From positions 744,001 to 808,000 of the forward strand of contig LR990730.1 of assembly GCA_905142475.1 (NCBI GenBank): a stretch of DNA of 64,000 nt, in the 5' to 3' direction. The notes under the pieces were generated by a model that made no database searches, was not told the DNA's origin, and saw only the letters and a list, made by a program, of their open reading frames with translations. The stretch comes from Xanthomonas hydrangeae. Its GTDB lineage: Bacteria; Pseudomonadota; Gammaproteobacteria; Xanthomonadales; Xanthomonadaceae. Shown one piece after another: positions 8,654-17,723 of this stretch. Position 1 is the first letter of the stretch. The number at the start of each line of letters is the position of its first letter. The position numbers were made by a program, and so were the translations under genes.

Positions 8654-11542
8654 ATGAACTGCCGCAGTCATCGCCTTGCCTTGTCGATTTCCTTGTCGCT
8701 CGCCCTGTCCACCGCCGCGCAGTCGGCCACTGCCCAGCAAACCGAACCGGATCAACCACGCGCCACCTCCACGCTGGATGCGGTCAGCGTCACCGGCTCG
8801 CGCATCAAGCGCGCGCAGGTCGAAGGCGCGCAGCCGGTGGTCACCATCTCCGCACAACAGATCCAGCAGGAGGGTTTTGCCACCGTCTACGACGTGCTCA
8901 ACAGCATGAACCAGCAGGGCTCGGTGGAAGCCGATACGCAATGGGGCTCGCACACACCCAACGCCTCGCCGATCAATCTGCGCGACCTGGGACCGGGCCG
9001 CACCTTGCTGCTGGTCAACGGGCACCGCGTGGCCGATTACCCGCTCCCGTACGGCGGCGAAAGCAACTTTTCCAACTACAGCAACATCCCCTCCGCGGCG
9101 GTGGAGCGCATCGAGATTTTGACCGGCGGCGCATCGGCGATCTACGGCTCGGACGCGGTGGCCGGCGTGGTCAATGTGATCCTCAAGCGCGACTACCAGG
9201 GCGACCAGGTGCGGCTGCGTGGCGGCACGGCCACCGAAGGTGGGCGCGACAGTTTCGACGTGTCGTGGGCGGGCGGGCGCACCGGCGAAAACTGGAGCCT
9301 GACCTACGCGCTGCAGGCCACCCGGCGCGATCCGCTGAGCGGGCGCGATCGCCCGCAGATGGACGATTCCGACGACATGTCCTATTCCAACTGGACTGGC
9401 CAGAACCGCCTGTACGGCTTCAACCCGTTCACCGGTTTGAGCCTGGTCGATGCCAACACCAGCGAGCGCCTGGCGCCGCCTGCAGGCACCTGCGCGCGCT
9501 TCGGCGGCGAGTTCATCGATGCGCAGCGGCTGAGCTACGACCAGAACACCGGCGCGCTCACCAACGCCGGCGATTATTGTGGCGTGGCGCGCGACTACGG
9601 CGACTGGGGTCTGGTCACTGGCAGCGAAGATTATTCGGCGTATCTCTATGGCACCTGGAAGTTCGGCGAGGCCACCGAGGCGTGGGCCACGCTGTCGGCC
9701 AACCGCAGTATCGGGCGCTGGACCTACGATCCGCCGTACGCGTATCTGGGCCCGTTCCAGGACGCGAACACCGGCCGCTCGCTGTATGCGATCCGCCAGC
9801 TTACCCGTCGCGAAGCCGGCGGCTGGGATCGGCTCGCCAACTACAACAAGGAACAGTCCTGGGACCTGAGCGCCGGCCTGCGCGGTGTATGGGCCGATCG
9901 CTTCGATTGGGAGCTGAGCGTCGGTCGCTCGCGCTACACCGTCGACGAATACATTCGCACCGTGGATACCGCGCGCGCGACCGATTATTTTCTCGGCAGC
10001 CCCACCGGCACCGCCGCCGATGGTTCATCGATTTATGCGATCAACGAAGCGCGTTTGTATGCGCCACTGTCGTCGAGCGAGTACGACGACCTGGTCGCCA
10101 AGTCGCATAACTCCGCCTATTCGTGGGTGAATCAAGCCAGTTTCAGCTTGAGCGGCGACGTGGTGCAGGGCTGGGCCGGGCCGATCCGCTTCGCCACCGT
10201 GGCCGAAGTCGCCAAGCAGGGCTACCAGCTGTCGCCGGACCCGTGCGCCAACGAGTGCTACCCGGTCGATGTGGTCGATAGTGGCGGTGGTGAGCGCATG
10301 CGCAGCTCGGCCGGGCTGGAATTCCAGATTCCGTTGCTCTCCACATTGAGTGCGAATGTGGCCGGCCGCTACGATCGCTATGGCAACTACCGGTCTTCGG
10401 CGGCGATTCCAACCGATGTCGGCACGCAAAGCGATACCACCTGGAGCGCGGGCCTGGAATGGCGCCCGGTCGAGAGCCTGTTGTTGCGCAGCACGCTGGC
10501 CACCAGCTTCCGCGCGCCGGACATGCATTACGTGCTCGGCGAACCCAGCTCCACCAACCAGACCGTGATCGATCAATACCGCTGTATTTCCTCGGGCGCG
10601 TCTCTCACCGGCGGCTGCAATGACGAGAACAGCAACATCTTCTACACCGTGGATATAAACCGCCGCGGCACCCCGGATCTACGCTCGGAAACCGGCCGCT
10701 CGTTCACCGGCGGGGTGGTGTGGGACATCGCGCAAGGTCTGTCATTGAGCGTGGATTACTACCGCATCCAGCTGGAGGAAATGATCAAGGATCTGGACCG
10801 CGACGAGATTCTCTCGGCCGAAGCCGGCTGCCGCACCGGCACCACCATCAGCGGCGGCGCCTGGAACAACCCTGGCGGCGCCGGTTATTGCGACACCATC
10901 AGCTCGCGCGTGCTGCGCAATGCCGATGGCACCATCGCCAGCATCGAGCGCGGCCCGATCAACCTGGCGCAGATGGAAACCTCCGGCATCGACGCCTCGC
11001 TGAAATACCGCCTGGCCACTTCCGGTTGGGGCAACTTTCAGTTGTCGCTGGACTACAACACGCTGATCGCCTATCGCGAACAGATCTACCGCACCGACAG
11101 CGACGAAAACCGCCGCGACGAACGCGTGCGCAGCCGTGTGCGCGGCAGCGTGCATTGGGACAACGGCGGCGCATGGGACTGGACGGTGTACTTCCGCCGG
11201 CTCGGCTCGATGCGTGCGGTCAACTGGGGCACCTGCGCGCGCTTCGACGACGGCTATCAGCCCAGCGCCGCCGATGAGTGCCTGGTCACCGATACCGCCA
11301 ACGTGCATCTGGGCGAAACCAGCAAGCGCTACTTCGGCCGCGTGGGCCCTGCGATCTACTGGAACCTGAGCACCGGCTACAAGATCACCGACCACGCCAA
11401 GGTCAACGTCTACGTCAACAACGTGTTCAACGAAGTGGGCTATGAAAACAAGGAGCGCTTCTACGGCTACGGGTTCTACAACACCACCTTGTTCAACCCG
11501 ATCGGCCGCGAAGTGGCGGCGGAGTATGTGTTTACGTTTTGA
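8654..11542 (+). CDS. TonB-dependent outer-membrane receptor
   Basis: 962 residues from ATG 8654, which begins a clear signal peptide (MNCRSHRLALSISLSLALSTAAQSATAQ). The frame is open 25 codons further upstream but that extension is not signal-like. After a short periplasmic linker comes the plug domain (TLDAVSVTGSRIKRAQVEGAQP, then AVERIEILTGGASAIYGSDAVAGVVNVIL), then a beta-barrel ending in aromatic AAEYVFTF. Several cysteine pairs lie in predicted extracellular loops (GTCARFGGEF, DPCANECYPVD). Such receptors import siderophores, vitamins or plant carbohydrates; the ligand cannot be told here. It is monocistronic, followed by a terminator. Confidence 0.92.
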   Translation: MNCRSHRLALSISLSLALSTAAQSATAQQTEPDQPRATSTLDAVSVTGSRIKRAQVEGAQPVVTISAQQIQQEGFATVYDVLNSMNQQGSVEADTQWGSHTPNASPINLRDLGPGRTLLLVNGHRVADYPLPYGGESNFSNYSNIPSAAVERIEILTGGASAIYGSDAVAGVVNVILKRDYQGDQVRLRGGTATEGGRDSFDVSWAGGRTGENWSLTYALQATRRDPLSGRDRPQMDDSDDMSYSNWTGQNRLYGFNPFTGLSLVDANTSERLAPPAGTCARFGGEFIDAQRLSYDQNTGALTNAGDYCGVARDYGDWGLVTGSEDYSAYLYGTWKFGEATEAWATLSANRSIGRWTYDPPYAYLGPFQDANTGRSLYAIRQLTRREAGGWDRLANYNKEQSWDLSAGLRGVWADRFDWELSVGRSRYTVDEYIRTVDTARATDYFLGSPTGTAADGSSIYAINEARLYAPLSSSEYDDLVAKSHNSAYSWVNQASFSLSGDVVQGWAGPIRFATVAEVAKQGYQLSPDPCANECYPVDVVDSGGGERMRSSAGLEFQIPLLSTLSANVAGRYDRYGNYRSSAAIPTDVGTQSDTTWSAGLEWRPVESLLLRSTLATSFRAPDMHYVLGEPSSTNQTVIDQYRCISSGASLTGGCNDENSNIFYTVDINRRGTPDLRSETGRSFTGGVVWDIAQGLSLSVDYYRIQLEEMIKDLDRDEILSAEAGCRTGTTISGGAWNNPGGAGYCDTISSRVLRNADGTIASIERGPINLAQMETSGIDASLKYRLATSGWGNFQLSLDYNTLIAYREQIYRTDSDENRRDERVRSRVRGSVHWDNGGAWDWTVYFRRLGSMRAVNWGTCARFDDGYQPSAADECLVTDTANVHLGETSKRYFGRVGPAIYWNLSTGYKITDHAKVNVYVNNVFNEVGYENKERFYGYGFYNTTLFNPIGREVAAEYVFTF

Positions 11543-11557
11543 TTGAATGTGGCTGCC

Positions 11558-11611
11558 GCACCACACGCCACGGCACAGCGCCGTGGCGTGTGGTGCAGTG
11601 CAGGCTGTTTT
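11558..11611 (+). terminator. Terminator after the TonB receptor
   Basis: A perfect 17-bp stem (11558-11574 with 11580-11596) around a five-base loop is followed after ten bases by TTTTT. It starts 16 bases after the stop codon. Confidence 0.8.
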
Positions 11612-12038
11612 TGTGACGAAAGCTGGTTGGACTGGAAAGCGTTATTGGCTGGCGCCTTGATTTTGTGCGTGGGAGCGGCCCGCAGACCACTCTTCGAAAT
11701 TGCGGCATTGGCGGAACGGAAAGCTCGGCCTCCGGCGAAACACATGCTCATCTGCAAGTGTCATTCATTGCGTCAGGGCGCGAAATAAGGCCTGCTCGCT
11801 CTATTAAAAAGCTGCGAGAGAAAAGCCTGTGTGCTCTTCAAATAATCACAAGTGATCAGGTAAGGACGAGGTGCTCGGGACCTTAGCGGATGAGTGATAA
11901 ATGCAGAGTCCGAACAATGGCTGCGCTGCCGTTTCAGTCGCTCAAAGTCATGGCAACGACGTACCGAGGCGGTAGCGTGGCTGGAGATTGGCGGAGAGCG
12001 GCACAGGGATGTACCGCCGCGGCGAGTAGGCGTCGGCA
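11612..12038. other. Intergenic region between convergent genes
   Basis: About 430 bases with no supported gene. Several short frames overlap here on both strands, none with a ribosome site or recognisable domain. The segment 11790-11960 is AT-richer than its surroundings. Confidence 0.5.
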
Positions 12039-13415
12039 TCAGGCAAGACGTGACGCCGTTCGACGCAGGCTGGCCAACGCGCGCGTGGCGATGCCGCGCA
12101 TCTGTTCGCTCAGCTTGTCGTTGTCCATGGCTTGCTGCCAGAACTGCTCGGCCATCCCGGCAGCGCGCCGCCATTGCGCGAACTGATCAACGCTAGGCGG
12201 TGGAATCTCGATATCCCGCTGTACGACTTCGCCACTGGATGCGGGCCGCAGTGCCATCGGCAGCATGTCGTACACCGGGGCAAGTTGCAGGGGCAGGGTG
12301 TCGGCAAGCACCAATGCCGCATTGCCCAGGTGCATGTCGGTGTTGCCGATAAGCGTGCCGAACCAACTGATCACTTCCAGGCGCTCGGCGTCTTGCGGGC
12401 TTAGCCAGCCATCGCGCTTGAGCAGTGGAGCAAGGGTCCGCCAGCTGCTGGTGTTCGCGTCGCCGTAAAAGGCAGCGAACAGCGACATCAGTGAGACGAA
12501 CCCGCGCCGGCCCAATGCAGCAGTCCGATCGAAGCGTGTCGATTCGAGGAAGACGCGCCCGCCCGCCTGCAGCACCTGCGTTGCCGCAGCAGGGATGCCG
12601 CCGGCAATCAGAATCTGGCTGGCCAACCACTCCATGTGTAAAAGATCCGCCCAACGCCGGCCTGTTGGCTGATCGGTCTGGTCGGAGAACTTGACGATCA
12701 CGGGGCGATACGCGCCATCTTCTCCCAGCACGGCAGTGAACTTCGGCTGCTCGCCAGCGGCAGACGAGCCAACGGCCTCGCCGCGCAATGCAGCTTCGGC
12801 GCGGCTGAGATATTCATCGGGGCGCGTCTGCACGGCGATGCACTCAGGCTGTTCGATCGCCTCCAAAGCCAGAGCCAGCGCTCGCTCGCCGATCAGCAGG
12901 TCGCCAAGCTGGTCGTGACCATCCGACAGCATGGCCACCAGGTTGTCCCTGGGCGACCACAGCGCCAGGTTGTCCGGTAGGCGCAACGGCCCGGCGACAC
13001 GGTGCGCCAGATTGCGCCCGAGAAATCCCTGGGGCCGTTGGTCGTCGATAAACCACGGCAGCGACGCGAACACGCCGGTGTCCAACGGCGGATGCAATAG
13101 AACGGGGTTGTCCTGCAAAAGGTCGACAAAGAAATGGTCGTTATGCAGCACCAACAGGTGGCCCAGTGGTACAACGCGGGCATCGTGATCAATTCGATAG
13201 AGCGGCCACATACGCTCGCCCCGCAACTCACCGGTGGCCGCGTAGCCGGTAGTGCGCGCCTTGCCATAACGCTGCACTGCAGGACCGGCACTTGCGACCA
13301 GGCGAGATAGGGTAGGTCGGCTCACGCCCAGGCGCGCCGCCAGATCGGCCCCACGCATGGGGCCGTTGATGCGTAGCGCGCTGATCAGCCGTTCGACTGC
13401 GTCGGGAGAGGGCAT
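12039..13415 (-). CDS. yjjJ: HipA-family kinase of the YjjJ (HipH) type with fused DNA-binding domain
   Basis: 458 residues. The first ~60 (ERLISALRINGPMRGADLAARLGVSRPTLSRLVASAG) form a winged helix-turn-helix, so toxin-like kinase and DNA binding are in one chain. The HipA domains follow: a glycine/Lys region GEQPKFTAVLGEDGAYRPVIVKF, the catalytic loop GTLIGNTDMHLGNAAL and the metal-binding YDMLPM. HipA kinases phosphorylate tRNA synthetases or related targets and slow growth; YjjJ-type proteins lack a separate adjacent HipB, as here. Two direct repeats just upstream suggest self-regulation. The substrate is unknown. Confidence 0.85.
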   Translation of the reverse strand: MPSPDAVERLISALRINGPMRGADLAARLGVSRPTLSRLVASAGPAVQRYGKARTTGYAATGELRGERMWPLYRIDHDARVVPLGHLLVLHNDHFFVDLLQDNPVLLHPPLDTGVFASLPWFIDDQRPQGFLGRNLAHRVAGPLRLPDNLALWSPRDNLVAMLSDGHDQLGDLLIGERALALALEAIEQPECIAVQTRPDEYLSRAEAALRGEAVGSSAAGEQPKFTAVLGEDGAYRPVIVKFSDQTDQPTGRRWADLLHMEWLASQILIAGGIPAAATQVLQAGGRVFLESTRFDRTAALGRRGFVSLMSLFAAFYGDANTSSWRTLAPLLKRDGWLSPQDAERLEVISWFGTLIGNTDMHLGNAALVLADTLPLQLAPVYDMLPMALRPASSGEVVQRDIEIPPPSVDQFAQWRRAAGMAEQFWQQAMDNDKLSEQMRGIATRALASLRRTASRLA

Positions 13416-13428
13416 GGGGCGCAGATTC

Positions 13429-13450
13429 TGAAACGATATGTGAAACGATA
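13429..13450 (-). promoter_or_regulatory. Direct repeats upstream of the HipA-like gene, possible autoregulatory operator
   Basis: TGAAACGATA occurs at 13429-13438 and again at 13441-13450 (12-base period), 14 bases before the kinase start. A 9/10 copy, TGAAACAATA, lies at 13530-13539. Their position over the expected promoter suggests binding by the protein's own helix-turn-helix domain. Confidence 0.45.
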
Positions 13451-13907
13451 GTAAGCCACTAGTGACTACCTAATCAATTGATATAAAAGAAATTTTAGTT
13501 CTGCAATAAGCATCATTGATGTCGGTAGGTGAAACAATACCCCGGTGTGCCCGGCTCTTCATGGTCACCACCGAGGATGGGTACACACGCAATGGGCCGG
13601 ACATCAATCCGCACCGATATCGTGCCGGCACGTCGCAGCATCCATCGCGGTCGGGCTCAGCAAGACGGTTACCAAGCCGTGTGTCTGAGTTGCATCCAGC
13701 GTGCGTACGTGACAACCGTGGGACGTGGCAGCACTGCCGCACGGCGCATGCGGCACTGGGCGTGGCGCGCGATGCGCTCAACGTCAGTGCGACGCGGTGG
13801 TCGTCGAGACACATACGGCTTGCAGGCGCATCGCGACCGCCGCTGCAACGTTCCGTTGCCGATGAAACAGTGGCAGCGTCGAAACGCGCGTGTTATCAAT
13901 GCACCCA
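13451..13907. other. Intergenic region between the HipA-like gene and the aroG leader
   Basis: About 450 bases between divergent units. An AT-rich segment at 13460-13515 is a likely promoter for the minus-strand kinase gene. The aroG leader promoter should lie in 13840-13900 (GTTATCAAT near 13892-13900 could be its -10). Plus-strand frames at 13516-13911 and 13529-14119 are not supported. Confidence 0.45.
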
Positions 13908-13991
13908 ATGAACGCACCCCGCAGCCAGTTTTACTTTTGGTACTACGGTTTTCCGATGCCGCTGGCGGAGGACGGATTGCGCTCACCCTGA
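13908..13991 (+). CDS. Aromatic-rich leader peptide of the aroG attenuator
   Basis: 27 codons from ATG 13908 to TGA 13989-13991, with the run FYFWYYGF in the middle: seven Phe, Tyr or Trp residues in eight. It ends 108 bases before the DAHP synthase gene and overlaps the antiterminator arm. Ribosome stalling on aromatic codons when the charged tRNAs are scarce would set the mRNA fold downstream. An in-frame ATG at 13899 is an alternative start; neither has a clear ribosome site. Confidence 0.85.
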   Translation: MNAPRSQFYFWYYGFPMPLAEDGLRSP

Positions 13992-14046
13992 AGAAATCTT
14001 CAGCAGCATTCCCGAAAAGCCGCCAGCGCACACTGGCGGCTTTTTT
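13962..14046 (+). terminator. Transcription attenuator: antiterminator and terminator stems upstream of aroG
   Basis: CTGGCGG (13962-13968, inside the leader ORF), GCCGCCAG (14019-14026) and CTGGCGGC (14033-14040) form two mutually exclusive pairings. The last two make an 8-bp stem with loop CGCACA followed by T6 (14041-14046), an intrinsic terminator. The first two make the antiterminator. Between them CTGAAG-AAAT-CTTCAG (13988-14003) is a small hairpin at the leader stop codon, fit for a pause signal. The architecture is that of amino-acid biosynthesis attenuators. Confidence 0.88.
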
Positions 14047-14099
14047 GTTGCCGCCTCGCCTGGCATCCCTGATGCAACACCGCCCACCGAGACACTGTT

Positions 14100-15173
14100 A
14101 TGCCGCCTGTGACCGATGACCTGCGTATCCGCAAGATCGAAGCCCTCGCCCCGCCCTCCCAACTGCTGTCGCTGCTGCCTTGCGACGACCGCGCTTCCGA
14201 GACCGTGACCAATTCGCGCGCCGCCCTGCACGAGATTCTGCATGGCCGCGACGACCGTCTGGCGGTGGTGATCGGGCCCTGCTCGATCCATGACCCGGTT
14301 GCGGCGATGGACTACGCGCACCGCCTGCGCCCGCTGCGCGAGCAGTTCGGCGACGCGCTGGAGATCGTGATGCGGGTGTACTTCGAAAAGCCGCGTACCA
14401 CCATCGGCTGGAAGGGTCTGATCAACGATCCGGACCTGGATGGCAGCTTCCAGATCAACAAGGGTCTGCGGGTGGCGCGCGGCCTGCTGCGCGACATCAA
14501 CAACCTCGGTCTGCCGGCGGGCGTGGAATTTCTCGACATCATCTCGCCGCAGTACATCGCCGACCTGGTGGCCTGGGGCGCGATCGGCGCGCGCACCACC
14601 GAAAGCCAGGTGCATCGCGAAATGGCCTCGGGCTTGTCGTGCCCGGTGGGCTTCAAGAACGGTACCGGTGGCGACGTCAAGATTGCGGTGGACGCGGTGG
14701 GAGCGGCTTCGCATCCGCACCATTTCCTGGCCGTGACCAAGGATGGCCACACCGCGGTGGCAGCGACGGCCGGCAATCCGGATTGCCATGTGATCCTGCG
14801 CGGCGGCAAGCAGCCCAACTTCGACGCGGCCAATGTGGAAGCGGCCAGCCAGGTGCTCACTAACGCCGGCTTGCCAGCGCGTCTGATGATCGACGCCAGC
14901 CATGCCAACAGCGGCAAGAATCCCGAGAACCAGCCCAAGGTCATCGACGACATCGCCAGGCAGCTGGAAGGCGGCGAGACGCGCATCGTCGGCGTCATGG
15001 TGGAGAGCCACCTGGTCGGCGGCCGCCAGGAGCTGGTGCCCGGTTGCGCACTGACCTACGGCCAGAGCATCACCGACGGCTGCCTGGATTGGGACGCTTC
15101 GGTGCAGGTGCTGGAGCGTCTGGCGACGGCGGTGCGTGCACGTCGTGCGAGGCGGGTTGCCGAAGCTGCGTGA
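14100..15173 (+). CDS. aroG: 3-deoxy-7-phosphoheptulonate (DAHP) synthase, class I
   Basis: 357 residues. It condenses phosphoenolpyruvate and erythrose 4-phosphate in the first step of the shikimate pathway. Motifs VVIGPCSIHDP, EKPRTTIGWKG, CPVGFKNGTGG and MIDASHANSGKN are those of the class I (AroF/G/H) enzymes, including the metal ligands. Length equals the E. coli isozymes. It is preceded by a complete aromatic attenuator, so expression is likely controlled by charged Phe/Tyr/Trp tRNA levels. Which aromatic amino acid inhibits the enzyme cannot be read from this sequence by eye. Confidence 0.97.
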   Translation: MPPVTDDLRIRKIEALAPPSQLLSLLPCDDRASETVTNSRAALHEILHGRDDRLAVVIGPCSIHDPVAAMDYAHRLRPLREQFGDALEIVMRVYFEKPRTTIGWKGLINDPDLDGSFQINKGLRVARGLLRDINNLGLPAGVEFLDIISPQYIADLVAWGAIGARTTESQVHREMASGLSCPVGFKNGTGGDVKIAVDAVGAASHPHHFLAVTKDGHTAVAATAGNPDCHVILRGGKQPNFDAANVEAASQVLTNAGLPARLMIDASHANSGKNPENQPKVIDDIARQLEGGETRIVGVMVESHLVGGRQELVPGCALTYGQSITDGCLDWDASVQVLERLATAVRARRARRVAEAA

Positions 15174-15182
15174 TTGGTCAGA

Positions 15183-15222
15183 GCCCCTCTCCTGCCGGGA
15201 GAGGGGTTGGGGTGAGGGTACG
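15183..15222. repeat. REP-like palindrome (CCCCTCTCC...GGAGAGGGG family)
   Basis: CCCCTCTCC and GGAGAGGGG pair around TGCCG, followed by TTGGGGTGAGGGTACGG. It starts 10 bases after the aroG stop. Related elements occur at 42236, 51900, 59449 and 59530 in this window. Confidence 0.75.
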
Positions 15223-15285
15223 GCGGAAGACAGCCATTTTAGATTGCATGCTTACAAACGACGCGGCGCACTCGCAAGGGCAACA

Positions 15286-15412
15286 GATTCAAAGCCCAGA
15301 CCACTCGAGTGCAACTCATCAAAGCCCAGCATCCTCAACGCCCGGCATATTCAAAGCGCATCAAATCTAAAGCGCAGCACATTCGACATCTGGCGTATTC
15401 AGAACGCAGCAC
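15286..15412. repeat. Degenerate tandem repeat with ~16-base period
   Basis: Cores AAAGCCCAG (15291), AAAGCCCAGC (15321), AACGCCCGGC (about 15336), AAAGCGCA (15353), AAAGCGCAGC (15369) and GAACGCAGC (about 15402) recur at 15-17 bases or multiples of this. A rough consensus is ATTCAAAGCGCAGCAC. No gene is apparent. Confidence 0.5.
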
Positions 15413-15527
15413 ATCCAAAAAAGCGCGTACCCGTCGCCACAAGCGGCCCACAACACGTAGCGAACAGCCTCGCAATGAGCGCCTCAAGCAGCCTGACGTA
15501 GTGTTGATGGCAACTCTAGAACAAGAA

Positions 15528-15558
15528 CGTCGGGCCGGTGCAGGGAGCCGGCCCGACG
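15528..15558. repeat. Perfect 11-bp stem-loop
   Basis: CGTCGGGCCGG (15528-15538) and CCGGCCCGACG (15548-15558) flank a nine-base loop. No T-run follows, so it is more likely a palindromic repeat or RNA structure than a terminator. Confidence 0.5.
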
Positions 15559-16041
15559 GATTGGACACCACCCAGTGATGACCCGTCGCGCCCAGCGGCA
15601 GGAGGGGGAGAGAGCCGTCCTGCCGCCGAATGCGAGCGGGCAGGAACGTTATCCGCTATGTCCGTGACGATGCGATGTCGCCGCATGTCGGCGGCAGCAA
15701 TGAAGTTCGAGTTGCGTTAACGGCGACCATTTCGCATGACGCGCTGCACTGAGTGTTCGAGCGCGCATTACCTGCATGGACACACTAGGCACGCTCGTCA
15801 TCGCATATGCGCATAGCGGCCGGTGCAAGTGTGCAGTCGCGCGATAAGGCGCTGCCATCGGACGTGTTGAGCATGGCGCTGTTGCCAAACCGCTATTGCG
15901 CCCGAACACGCGTGCCTGCGGGCGGCGCGATCGGTGTCCCGCTGCGCCCCGACGTGCATCCGCCAAATGCTGCGCACTCTGCCCGGCACGACGATCAGGT
16001 GCACAGAGCGCGGCATGATCGGGCAGCTACAACGCGCGCGA
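15559..16041. other. Intergenic region, no gene seen
   Basis: About 480 bases between the stem-loop and the stop of the minus-strand CoA-transferase gene. Short frames on both strands have no ribosome site or recognisable domain. Confidence 0.5.
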
Positions 16042-17556
16042 TCACCCCAGCATGTCGCCTGTCTCCAACCAGCGTTGATGCCACGACAGCGCTTCGGTCA
16101 GCAGATGCGGGGTGTGCTTGCCGTAGCTGTCGCGATTGGCACGCGCTACATAATCTTCCAGTGCATCGCGATAACGCGGGTGCACGCAGTGATCGAGCAC
16201 CTGGCGCGCGCGTTGTTTCGGCGTGAGCCCGCGCAGATCGGCCAGACCTTGTTCGGTGACGATCACAGAGACGTCGTGTTCGGTGTGATCGACATGGCTG
16301 ACCATCGGCACAATTGACGAGATGCTGCCGGCCTTGGCGATGCTGGGGCTCAAAAAAATGGACAGGAATCCATTGCGCGCAAAATCGCCGGAGCCACCGA
16401 TGCCGTTCATGATGCGGCTGCCCATCACATGGGTGGAATTGACGTTGCCGTACAGGTCGGCTTCGATCATGCCGTTCATGCCGATGCAGCCAAGCCGGCG
16501 CACCAGTTCCGGATGGTTGGAGATCTCCTGCGTGCGCATGACGATGCGTTGCCGATAGAAATCGATATTGCGCTTGAACTCCTCGTTGCCTTCCGGGCTG
16601 AGCGCAAAGCCGGTGCACGAGGCATAGCGCAGCACGCCGTCGCGTAGCAGCGCGAGCATGCCGTCCTGAATCACTTCGGTGAACGCCTCCAGATCGCGGA
16701 AGCCGCTGCGTGCAAGCCCCGCCAGCACCGCATTGGGGATATTGCCCACGCCCGATTGCAACGGCAGCAGACTGGCCGGCAGCCGGCCCTTGCTCACTTC
16801 ATGGCGCAGGAACGCGATCAGATGTTCGGCGATGCGTTCGCTGCTTGCATCGGCAGCGGCGAACGGGCTGTTGCGGTCCGGGCCATGTGTGCGCACCACC
16901 GCCACGATCTTGTCCGGATCGCAGCGCAGGCTGGGCTCGCCGATGCGGTCGTCGCCATGCAGCAGCGGGATCGGTTTGCGATGCGGCGGCAGCGCGGTGC
17001 CGTAATAGACGTCATGCATGCCGTCCAGGCCGGCCGGCTGCCAATCGTTGACCTCGATGATCACTTTCTTGGCCAGGTCCAGCCAGGTCTTGTTGTTGCC
17101 GATCGAGGTCGACGGCACCAGGCTGCCATCGCCGCGGATCGCCGAGACTTCCACCACCGCAGTATCGATCTGCCCGTAGAAACCGAACCAGACATGCTGG
17201 GCCACGTGGCTGAGATGGATGTCGATGTAGTCCAGCGTGCCGGCATTGATGCGTTGGCGTGCATCCGGGTCGGACTGGAACGGCATGCGCATGGCGATGC
17301 CCTCGGCCTTGGCCAGCGCGCCATCGAGTTCCGGTGCGGTGGAGGCGCCGGTCATCAACTTGATCTGGAACGGTTGGCCCTGCAGATGCGCCGCTTCGAT
17401 GCGCTGTGCCAGCGCCATCGGCACCGCCTTGGGGTAGCCGGAGCCGGTGAAGCCGCTCATCGCCAAGGTCTCGCCGGGCTGGATCAAGGCGGCAGCAGCC
17501 TCGGCAGAAACCAGGCGTTCGCGCAGCGGCGCGTGCAGGATGCGTTCGTCGGACAT
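16042..17556 (-). CDS. Acetyl-CoA hydrolase/succinate CoA-transferase family enzyme
   Basis: 504 residues from ATG 17554-17556 (MSDERILHAPLRERLVSAEAAAALIQPGETLAMSGFTGSGYPKAVP). The class I CoA-transferase fold shows in SGFTGSGYPKAVP, LPLQSGVGNIPNAVLAGLA, MNGIGGSGDFARNG and the C-terminal VIVTEQGLADLRGL. Members move CoA between succinate and acetate, bypassing succinyl-CoA synthetase, or hydrolyse acetyl-CoA. The frame extends 70 codons upstream into low-complexity sequence, but MSDER matches the family start. It is single and divergent from the AsmA-like gene. Confidence 0.9.
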   Translation of the reverse strand: MSDERILHAPLRERLVSAEAAAALIQPGETLAMSGFTGSGYPKAVPMALAQRIEAAHLQGQPFQIKLMTGASTAPELDGALAKAEGIAMRMPFQSDPDARQRINAGTLDYIDIHLSHVAQHVWFGFYGQIDTAVVEVSAIRGDGSLVPSTSIGNNKTWLDLAKKVIIEVNDWQPAGLDGMHDVYYGTALPPHRKPIPLLHGDDRIGEPSLRCDPDKIVAVVRTHGPDRNSPFAAADASSERIAEHLIAFLRHEVSKGRLPASLLPLQSGVGNIPNAVLAGLARSGFRDLEAFTEVIQDGMLALLRDGVLRYASCTGFALSPEGNEEFKRNIDFYRQRIVMRTQEISNHPELVRRLGCIGMNGMIEADLYGNVNSTHVMGSRIMNGIGGSGDFARNGFLSIFLSPSIAKAGSISSIVPMVSHVDHTEHDVSVIVTEQGLADLRGLTPKQRARQVLDHCVHPRYRDALEDYVARANRDSYGKHTPHLLTEALSWHQRWLETGDMLG

Positions 17557-17723
17557 GGGCAGCACAGCGTTAAACGAGGGAAGCGCAATTATCGCCGCTG
17601 CACACCTCGATCGGGGCGCGACCTTGGTGGAATGAGCGAGCGCGACACTGGTCGTACGCATGTTCACGCCTCGCCGCCAGCGCAACCGCGATAGTGACGG
17701 CAGACTCATCACTGCCTGCGCCC

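Noticed and set aside
13529..14119. Plus-strand frame of 196 codons before aroG
   Set aside because: Arg-rich with no ribosome site; it runs through the attenuator stems in a different frame from the leader peptide.
15286..15412. Possible CRISPR array
   Set aside because: Repeat cores are short and degenerate with a ~16-base period and no unique 30-base spacers; no cas genes are present.
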